Shown piece after piece: positions 7,096 to 12,498 of a DNA stretch of 12,498 nt. The number at the start of each line of letters is the position of its first letter. Position 1 is the stretch's first letter. A model generated the notes under the pieces. The model made no database searches. It saw only the letters and a list, made by a program, of their open reading frames with translations, and was not told the DNA's origin. Source of the stretch: Alistipes sp. CAG:831 (lineage in GTDB: Bacteria > Bacteroidota > Bacteroidia > Bacteroidales > UBA932); the NCBI GenBank assembly GCA_000432775.1, contig HF990417.1, positions 146,538 to 159,035 on the forward strand. Reading direction: 5' to 3'. The position numbers and the translations under genes were made by a program.

Positions 7096-8166
7096 ATGAT
7101 TTTAGAAACCCTTTCAAAGATCATTCATCCGGCGGCTGACAAGGACATCGTCTCCCTGGGTCTCGTCGAGGACATCAAGCTCTTCGACGGGAACGGGGCT
7201 GCCGTCGAACCTGAGGACCCCCAGGCCGGAGAGAAGGCCGTGCTGGTCCGTTTCAAACTGGTCGTGCCCTCTCCTGACCCCCTCCTCTCCTCCATCAAGA
7301 AGCAGTGCGAGGAGGCCATGGCTGCCGAGTTTCCCCATGCCAAGATCTCCATCATCGAGCTGGTACGGGAGCGCAAGCCGACCAAGAAGACGGTCAACGA
7401 CCTGGACGATACCCAGCTGCAGAATATCGGCAAGATCATAGCCATTGCTTCGGGCAAGGGCGGAGTGGGCAAGTCCACCGTTTCTGTCAATCTCGCCGTG
7501 GCCCTTTCCCTCAAAGGATACAGGGTGGGACTCGTGGATGCGGACGTCTACGGCCCCTCCATTCCCAAGATGACCGGAACCGAGGGCGAGGTTCCGTACA
7601 TGGACGAGGAAAAGGATCTGATCGTCCCTCTCGAGAAATGGGGGATAAAGCTCCTGTCCATAGGCCACTTGGTGGCTCCGGAGCAGGCCCTGATATGGCG
7701 CGGACCCATGGCCAGCAACGCCATGAAGCAAATCGTCATGCAGGTGGACTGGGGCGAGCTCGACTACCTGCTCATCGACCTCCCTCCCGGAACGGGCGAC
7801 ATCCACATCTCGATGGTCCACGACATCCCCCTGACCGGAGCTGTAATCGTCACCACTCCCCAGCAGGTGGCCATCGCCGACGTGATAAAGAGCATCAACA
7901 TGTTCCGCCACAAGGACGTGAACGTGCCGATACTCGGACTGGTCGAGAATATGGCCTGGTTCACCCCCGCGGAGCATCCCGAAGAGAAGTACTACATCTT
8001 CGGCAAGGACGGCGGCAGGAAGATGGCGGAGGAACTGAGTATCCCGCTTCTGGGCAGCATCCCCATCTACATGTCAGTAGAGGAGGGCGGAGACGCCGGC
8101 AGGCCCGCCGCATTCTCCGACGGCCCCGACGCCGCAGCCTTTGCTGCCATCGCCGACAAGCTGTAA
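7096..8166 (+). CDS. mrp: Mrp/ApbC/Nbp35-family P-loop ATPase, iron-sulfur cluster carrier
   Basis: 356 residues, cytosolic. Residues about 1-95 are a MIP18/DUF59-type domain. Residues about 110-356 are the ATPase: deviant Walker A GKGGVGKST (120-128) preceded by AIASG, DADVYGPS (148-155), and the Walker B region LLIDLPPGTGD (225-235). Mrp proteins bind and transfer iron-sulfur clusters to apo-proteins using ATP. The CxxC motif that bridges the cluster in many relatives, normally just after the VENM segment, is absent: VENMAWFTPAEHP (283-295) has no cysteine. As far as I recall this ending is common in Bacteroidales homologues, so it is probably a lineage feature and not damage. The single Cys71 lies in the N-terminal domain. 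The gene is 17 bases after the peptidase gene and 15 bases before the sigma factor gene, all on the plus strand. Confidence 0.95.
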   Translation: MILETLSKIIHPAADKDIVSLGLVEDIKLFDGNGAAVEPEDPQAGEKAVLVRFKLVVPSPDPLLSSIKKQCEEAMAAEFPHAKISIIELVRERKPTKKTVNDLDDTQLQNIGKIIAIASGKGGVGKSTVSVNLAVALSLKGYRVGLVDADVYGPSIPKMTGTEGEVPYMDEEKDLIVPLEKWGIKLLSIGHLVAPEQALIWRGPMASNAMKQIVMQVDWGELDYLLIDLPPGTGDIHISMVHDIPLTGAVIVTTPQQVAIADVIKSINMFRHKDVNVPILGLVENMAWFTPAEHPEEKYYIFGKDGGRKMAEELSIPLLGSIPIYMSVEEGGDAGRPAAFSDGPDAAAFAAIADKL

Positions 8167-8181
8167 ACTGCAGATCAGCTT

Positions 8182-8721
8182 ATGGCCAATATCGCAGAGG
8201 ACATACGTAATGGAGACGGGAAGGCGTTCGAGGTGTTCTACCGCCTGGAATACAACAATCTCGTACACTTCATTACAAGTTATATCTGCGACAGCGAGAA
8301 GGCCCGCGACCTGGCCCAGGACGTCCTTTGCACGGTATGGGAGAAGCGCTGTTCCATACGGCCTGATTCGAATCTCCGTGCATGGGTCTTTACCATAGCA
8401 AGGAACCGGACCCTGAATTTTCTGAAGGAGAAGAAACTGTTTTCCGATCCTTCCCTTACGAGTGTTTTGGAAGAAAGGACAGCTGCCCTCGAGGACCCGT
8501 CAGTGGAACATCTGATAGACTCGCTGGAGCTGTCCTCTTTAATTAGGAAGACATTTGATTCTCTGCCTGATACTGCCAGGGAAACATTTCACATGAGCAG
8601 ACTTGACGGTATGACAAACAGGGAGATATCCGTAAAAAAAGGGCTCAGTGTCAAGGCTGTGGAATACCACATCAAGATATCGCTGCAGCATTTCCGCAAG
8701 AGGCTGAAAGAATATCTGTAG
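8182..8721 (+). CDS. ECF (group IV) RNA polymerase sigma factor, FecI/RpoE-like
   Basis: 179 residues. Region 2 spans about residues 15-82, with the core-binding segment CDSEKARDLAQDVLCTVWEK (36-55) and the -10 recognition helix LRAWVFTIARNRTLNFLKEK (65-84). After an acidic linker (about 90-118), region 4 spans about 122-175, with SLPDTARETFHMSRLDGMT (127-145) and an HTH, NREISVKKGLSVKAVEYHI (146-164), for -35 recognition. It directs RNA polymerase to its target promoters. The FecR-like gene downstream, 79 bases away, is the expected cognate anti-sigma factor, and the STN-containing SusC receptor the expected sensor. ATG 8182 lies 15 bases after the mrp stop with no promoter visible between them, so expression may partly depend on read-through from mrp. 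Family certain; targets inferred. Confidence 0.93.
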   Translation: MANIAEDIRNGDGKAFEVFYRLEYNNLVHFITSYICDSEKARDLAQDVLCTVWEKRCSIRPDSNLRAWVFTIARNRTLNFLKEKKLFSDPSLTSVLEERTAALEDPSVEHLIDSLELSSLIRKTFDSLPDTARETFHMSRLDGMTNREISVKKGLSVKAVEYHIKISLQHFRKRLKEYL

Positions 8722-8740
8722 TGAAAATTTTGAAAAAATT

Positions 8741-8767
8741 TTTAGGACAGAGCACGGGCAAATTGTA
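8741..8767 (+). promoter_or_regulatory. Candidate ECF-type promoter before the fecR-like gene (TTTAGG-N15-ATTGTA)
   Basis: The 79-base gap (8722-8800) holds an AT-rich segment, AAAATTTTGAAAAAATTTTT (8725-8744), leading into TTTAGG (8741-8746). After 15 bases comes ATTGTA (8762-8767), followed by an AT-rich stretch up to the ATG at 8801. The same two hexamers at the same spacing recur before the susC-like gene. The layout fits a -35/-10 pair for the local ECF sigma factor, but this is inferred from two sites only. There is no TAnnTTTG element in the gap. Confidence 0.4.
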
Positions 8768-8800
8768 TTATAAATATAGTATAAGATTCGAGACTGAATT

Positions 8801-9667
8801 ATGAAAGAAAAGCCGGAAAAGGAAAAACTGAGTAAATTCAATGCCGAGGTATTCTCGACCATGCCGGACGAACCCTATCTCGGGCCGGTTCCGTCGTTTG
8901 GAGGCGGAAGGCGGAAAACCCCCGCCTTGGACTGGTGTTTCCGTGCGGCTGCTGTTATTCTTGCCGGTCTTTTCTGCTGGTCGCTGTTCAGACCGGAGCC
9001 TCCGGTGGATCCTGTTGTATTTACAGCGAAGGCGGCTGATGTCTACACGGTTGCCAATGGCGTCCGGAGCCGTGTCATCCTTCCTGATTCTTCCGTTATC
9101 TGGCTTAACTGTGGCAGCGAGCTGCTTGTAGCTGAGGATTTCGAGGACGGTAACAGGGAGGTCTCCTTGCGCGGGGAAGGCTATTTCGACGTGCACTCCG
9201 ACCCTTCAAACCCGTTCTATGTCCGTACTCCTGGCGGCCCGACAGTCAAAGTTACCGGAACAGTGTTCAACCTCTCATGTTATTCTCCCGATGAGGAACT
9301 CAAACTGACATTGCTGGAAGGGTCTGTTGAAGTCCTGACGGATAAGGAAGAGGTTTTCACTTTGGAGGAAGGCTCAAAAATCACTGTTAAAAGCGAGTCC
9401 GCTTATACTGACAGCACTCCCGACATAGATGGTGATACCGCCTGGAAAAACGGAGTCCTGCATTTCGACAATACTCCTATGAAGGAGGTTCTGGAGTCTC
9501 TCGAACGTTGGTACGGTGTCGAGATTACCGTCAGCGACATTTCTATATACAAGAATTCTTTTACAGCGGATTTCAGGTCTGAATCAATAAACCAGGTGCT
9601 TGAACTTATGGCGATTGCCTGTGATATAGTCTATTCCGTAGACGGTAATTCGGTTACTATCGGATAA
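8801..9667 (+). CDS. FecR-family anti-sigma factor with C-terminal DUF4974-like domain
   Basis: 288 residues. A cytoplasmic tail of about 44 residues is followed by one membrane span (about 45-63, WCFRAAAVILAGLFCWSLF). The periplasmic part begins with a FecR domain (about 78-180; VANGVRSRVILPDSSVIWLN at 84-103, VSLRGEGYFDVHSDPSNPF at 121-139, and VKVTGTVFNLSCY at 149-161). It ends with a DUF4974-like domain (about 218-287; LHFDNTPMKEVLESLERWYG at 220-239), the region expected to contact the receptor's signalling domain. In this family the tail holds the sigma factor at the membrane and releases it, or activates it, when the receptor signals. The cytoplasmic tail is short compared with many Bacteroidales FecR proteins (usually about 70-90 residues as I recall). 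ATG 8801 is the first start in this frame after the sigma factor gene. Family confident; partner assignment from neighbourhood. Confidence 0.93.
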   Translation: MKEKPEKEKLSKFNAEVFSTMPDEPYLGPVPSFGGGRRKTPALDWCFRAAAVILAGLFCWSLFRPEPPVDPVVFTAKAADVYTVANGVRSRVILPDSSVIWLNCGSELLVAEDFEDGNREVSLRGEGYFDVHSDPSNPFYVRTPGGPTVKVTGTVFNLSCYSPDEELKLTLLEGSVEVLTDKEEVFTLEEGSKITVKSESAYTDSTPDIDGDTAWKNGVLHFDNTPMKEVLESLERWYGVEITVSDISIYKNSFTADFRSESINQVLELMAIACDIVYSVDGNSVTIG

Positions 9668-9673
9668 ATTTTC

Positions 9674-9700
9674 TTTAGGGTAGTCCGGTTGAATATTGTA
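9674..9700 (+). promoter_or_regulatory. Second copy of TTTAGG-N15-ATTGTA, before the susC-like gene
   Basis: TTTAGG at 9674-9679 and ATTGTA at 9695-9700 are separated by 15 bases, exactly as before the fecR-like gene. The spacer is not conserved (5 of 15 matches in the same alignment). The downstream hexamer overlaps the left arm of the dyad at 9687-9736. If it is a promoter, the start site would fall around 9705-9710, giving a leader of about 30-35 bases. Candidate promoter for the ECF sigma factor encoded upstream; inferred. Confidence 0.4.
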
Positions 9701-9736
9701 ATTATTGTAGTCATACGACTATAACCAATATTAACC
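9687..9736. promoter_or_regulatory. Nested inverted repeat directly before the susC-like start codon
   Basis: The outer stem pairs 9687-9698 (GGTT, bulged G9691, AATATTG) with 9726-9736 (CAATATTAACC), 11 pairs with one bulge. The inner stem pairs 9706-9712 (TGTAGTC) with 9717-9723 (GACTATA), 7 pairs including one G-T, closing a four-base loop ATAC. The structure ends three bases before the ATG at 9740. No T-run follows, so it is not a normal intrinsic terminator. It could be an operator, a translation-controlling leader hairpin or an mRNA processing site. Confidence 0.5.
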
Positions 9737-9739
9737 GAG

Positions 9740-12498
9740 ATGAAATCTATATTGTTGAAATTTTTGCCGGCGCTTTCGATGTTGCTGATGTTGTCCATTA
9801 CATCGGCTTCGGCGCAGCAGAACTACGAGGTGAACTGCAGTAACCTCAGACTTTCTGAAGTCCTTAAGGAGGTAACACGGGAGACCGGTTACAATTTTGT
9901 TTACAGCAATAGCTCTGTGAATGTTTCCCAGACTGTGACAGTCAATGTCAGCAGCCCTGATATCAATACCGTCCTTGAAGCGGTATTCGAGGGTACCGGG
10001 ATTACATGGACATTGATGGATAAGCAGATAGCCCTGCATCAGGAGGCAGTGCCGCAGAAACCGGCAGCTGCTGCCAGGCAAGGGACCCGTATAATCAGCG
10101 GTCAGGTCCTTGACAATGAGGATAGTCCCTTGGTCGGAGCGGATGTCTTGGTGAAAGGCACTACAGTCGGGGTATATACCGATTCTGAGGGTAACTATGA
10201 GATAGAGGTCCCGGATAATCCGGAAACAACCTTAGTGTTCAATTTTTTCGGCATGAAATCCCAGGAAGCGCTTATCGGAGCCCGTGAGAGAATAAACGTG
10301 CAGCTTCTCCCGGACGCGGAGATGCTGGATGCAGTAGTGGTCACAGGCTATCAGACCATTTCTAAGGAGAGGACTACCGGAGCCTTCGCCAAAGTCAATT
10401 CCGAACAGTTCGAGACCCAGCGTATCTCAAATGTCAGCACCATGCTGGAAGGACGTGTCGCAGGTCTGACCGACGGGCAGATAAGGGGTGTCACATCCAT
10501 GAATGGTCTGACGACTCCGCTCTACGTTATCGACGGCTTCCCGGTAGAGAAGACCACCAATGACGGCTACGGCAACTGGGTGGAGAGCGTGCCCGATATC
10601 AACCCTGAGGACATCCAGAGCATCACCGTCCTGAAGGATGCTGCCGCAGCTTCCATCTACGGAGCCCGTGCGGCGAACGGAGTGGTGGTCATCACTACCA
10701 AGAGGGCGCAGAAAGACCAGATGAATGTGTCCTTCTCCGCCACACTGTCACTTCAGCCCTATTCCACTTACGCCGATAAGTATCTGGCCGATGCCGCCAC
10801 TATGGTGGAACTCGAGCGCGAGTGGGCTGCCCAGAACCCTAACCTGCAGGGGACCGGAGCAGCGGCATACGCCCAGGGACTGCTGGATGACAACACATTT
10901 ACTACCCAGGGTATCCGTACTCTCCTGCGCGGTTATGCAGGACAGATGACTCAGTCGGAAGTGGACGCAGAACTCGCGGCTCTTGCGGCTATGGGTTACA
11001 GCTACTATGACGACATAGAGCGTTACGGCACCCGCAATCCCTTCAGCCAGCAGTACAACCTCTCTCTCGGCAGGGGTACAGAGAAGAATTCTTTCAATGC
11101 CTCCATCACCTATCGCAATAACCTGGGTAGCGACAAGTACACCGATAATGACGATATCGGCATCAACATTCAGAACACTACCCAGATAACCAAATGGCTG
11201 ACCTTGGAAGTAGGCTCCTATCTCAATTATGGAACCGGCAGTACGCAGAGTTTCAGCCTCTTTTCTCCCGGATATACCTACATGCCCTACGACAGACTTG
11301 TGAACGGGGACGGCTCGTACTATACGAACCGTCAGGAGGACAGGTACTCGGCATACAATATGAGTATCCTGAATTCGAACGGCCTGTATAACCTGGATAT
11401 CACTCCTCTGGACGAGATAGGCATGAACCTGACCCGTCAGAAGAACTTCAGCAACCGTACATACGCCCGCCTGTCGATTAAGTTTACCGACTGGCTGAAG
11501 TACACCGCCTCGTTCCAGTATGAGTATGCCAATTACGCTACGGAGCAGCTGCGCAGCAAGGACTCCTACGATGTCCGCAATACGGTCAATACATACGCTT
11601 CCTCCAACGGGGACGGCACGGCGACCTTCAACATCCCTTACGGAAACATTTACTTCACTTCAAACAATATTACCAGAGCGTACAACTTCCGTCAGCAGTT
11701 GGACTTCAACAAGACCTTCGCCGGCAAACACGAGGTTACCGCGTTGGTGGGAACCGAAACCAGGGAGAACAAGAACAATTACGAGAACCGCACTCTTTAC
11801 AACTACGACCCGGATCTGATGACCTATTCCCTGATCGACCAGGCCGCTCTGAGTTCCATGGGCAGAATCTGGGGCTGGGGCAGCTTTACTAATCATAATG
11901 CGGCATATCTCCTGGAGCTGGTCAACCGCTACGTATCGTTCTACGGCAATGCGGCCTACACCTACGACGGCCGGTACACCGTGAGCGGAAGTATCCGCTG
12001 GGACAAGACCAACCTCTTCTCCACCGGCTCGAAATACCAGAAACGTCCCATCTGGTCCGTGGGAGCCAGTTGGAACATCGACCGCGAGGAATTCATGCAG
12101 GGTGCGGACTGGGTCAATATGCTCAAGCTGCGTTTCAGTTACGGTATCGGCGGTAACATCGCGAAGAACTCCGCCCCGTATATGACGGCCTATTTCGGCA
12201 GCAACCAGCATGTAGGCGGTATTTCCGGAACCATTCAGAGCCGCCCGAATCCCAACCTGAGATGGGAGAAGACAGCCACCACCAACGTCGGAGTGGACTT
12301 TTCCCTGCTGGGCAACAGGTTGAGCGGTACTGTGGAGTACTATTATAAAAACGGTACAGATCTTCTGGCCAATACCAACGGCGTGCCGACCGAGGGCTGG
12401 GGCTACAGCACCTACACCATCAACAACGGAGAGATGGTCAACGAAGGCTTTGAGATCTCCCTGAACGGTACGGCGGTCAGCACCAGTGACTGGAGATT
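9740..12498 (+). CDS. SusC/RagA-type TonB-dependent receptor with N-terminal STN signalling domain (3' partial)
   Basis: 919 codons are open from ATG 9740 to the window edge with no stop. Signal peptide about 1-25 (ends SASA, then QQ). STN domain about 28-100 (LRLSEVLKEVTRETGYNFVY, 36-55), the signalling module of FecA-like transducers. Carboxypeptidase-regulatory-like beta-sandwich about 118-190 (ISGQVLDNEDSPLVGADVLV, 119-138). TonB box near DAVVVTGY (197-204). Plug about 210-322, with VSTMLEGRVAGL (232-243), TPLYVIDG (259-266) and the SusC signature LKDAAAASIYGARAANGVVV (298-317). The rest is outer-membrane barrel strands. It imports a glycan or peptide ligand together with a SusD lipoprotein expected downstream, and signals through FecR to the ECF sigma factor. 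The plug is short between EGRVAGL and IRG. Ligand unknown. Confidence 0.95.
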   Translation, partial: MKSILLKFLPALSMLLMLSITSASAQQNYEVNCSNLRLSEVLKEVTRETGYNFVYSNSSVNVSQTVTVNVSSPDINTVLEAVFEGTGITWTLMDKQIALHQEAVPQKPAAAARQGTRIISGQVLDNEDSPLVGADVLVKGTTVGVYTDSEGNYEIEVPDNPETTLVFNFFGMKSQEALIGARERINVQLLPDAEMLDAVVVTGYQTISKERTTGAFAKVNSEQFETQRISNVSTMLEGRVAGLTDGQIRGVTSMNGLTTPLYVIDGFPVEKTTNDGYGNWVESVPDINPEDIQSITVLKDAAAASIYGARAANGVVVITTKRAQKDQMNVSFSATLSLQPYSTYADKYLADAATMVELEREWAAQNPNLQGTGAAAYAQGLLDDNTFTTQGIRTLLRGYAGQMTQSEVDAELAALAAMGYSYYDDIERYGTRNPFSQQYNLSLGRGTEKNSFNASITYRNNLGSDKYTDNDDIGINIQNTTQITKWLTLEVGSYLNYGTGSTQSFSLFSPGYTYMPYDRLVNGDGSYYTNRQEDRYSAYNMSILNSNGLYNLDITPLDEIGMNLTRQKNFSNRTYARLSIKFTDWLKYTASFQYEYANYATEQLRSKDSYDVRNTVNTYASSNGDGTATFNIPYGNIYFTSNNITRAYNFRQQLDFNKTFAGKHEVTALVGTETRENKNNYENRTLYNYDPDLMTYSLIDQAALSSMGRIWGWGSFTNHNAAYLLELVNRYVSFYGNAAYTYDGRYTVSGSIRWDKTNLFSTGSKYQKRPIWSVGASWNIDREEFMQGADWVNMLKLRFSYGIGGNIAKNSAPYMTAYFGSNQHVGGISGTIQSRPNPNLRWEKTATTNVGVDFSLLGNRLSGTVEYYYKNGTDLLANTNGVPTEGWGYSTYTINNGEMVNEGFEISLNGTAVSTSDWR

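Noticed and set aside
7114..7977. 287-codon minus-strand and overlapping 301-codon plus-strand open frames over mrp
   Set aside because: The mrp frame carries the P-loop and switch motifs. The other frames have low-complexity translations with no domain, and their extent follows the mrp codon pattern.
9687..9736. Dyad before susC considered as an invertible promoter of the phase-variation type
   Set aside because: The arms are too close together (27 bases between the outer arms) for a typical invertible element, and no recombinase gene is nearby.
11660..12211. 183-codon minus-strand and several short plus-strand frames between 10725 and 12211
   Set aside because: The susC-like frame is open through this whole stretch and reads as typical outer-membrane barrel strands, so these are shadows.

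Overview
The window looks like chromosomal DNA of a GC-rich member of the Bacteroidota, most likely order Bacteroidales. The lineage markers are a SusC/RagA-type TonB-dependent receptor with an N-terminal signalling (STN) domain, a FecR-type anti-sigma factor ending in a DUF4974-like domain, a peptidase family S46 enzyme, an Mrp ATPase ending in the 'MAWFTPAE' style, and a Bacteroides-type promoter (TTTG, 20 bases, TATATTTG). The species cannot be named from the sequence. I see no tRNA, rRNA, CRISPR array, insertion sequence or phage gene.

Left block (1-3706, plus strand). The last 40 codons of a radical-SAM/SPASM-type protein are followed at 21 bases by a secreted glycogen-debranching-enzyme-like glycosidase (GH133/GDE_C type). 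After 18 more bases comes a secreted esterase with an N-terminal E-set (CBM48-like) domain and a C-terminal esterase-D fold. The spacing suggests one transcript. The two exported enzymes suggest periplasmic or surface processing of an esterified or branched carbohydrate, but the substrate is not visible from sequence.

Middle block (3722-8166). A glycerate 2-kinase lies on the minus strand, converging on the esterase with 15 bases between stop codons. It diverges from a secreted S46 dipeptidyl-peptidase across only 42 bases, where two Bacteroides-type -7 elements face each other. The peptidase is followed by Mrp/ApbC (17 bases) and then by an ECF sigma factor (15 bases), so these three may share a transcript.

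Right block (8182-12498, plus strand). ECF sigma factor, FecR-like anti-sigma factor and STN-containing SusC-like receptor form a complete trans-envelope signalling cassette. The receptor is the largest gene and runs off the right edge after 919 codons with no stop; a SusD partner is expected outside the window. Binding of a ligand by the receptor would signal through its STN domain to FecR, which would release the sigma factor. Two items stand out in this block. The gaps before fecR and before susC share a bipartite motif, TTTAGG-N15-ATTGTA, a candidate target of the local sigma factor. A long nested dyad also sits immediately before the susC start codon.

Nothing in the window is clearly a previously undescribed system. 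The best leads are the shared motif, the dyad before susC, the face-to-face promoters, the exported debranching-enzyme homologue paired with an esterase, and the SPASM tail lacking one expected cysteine.
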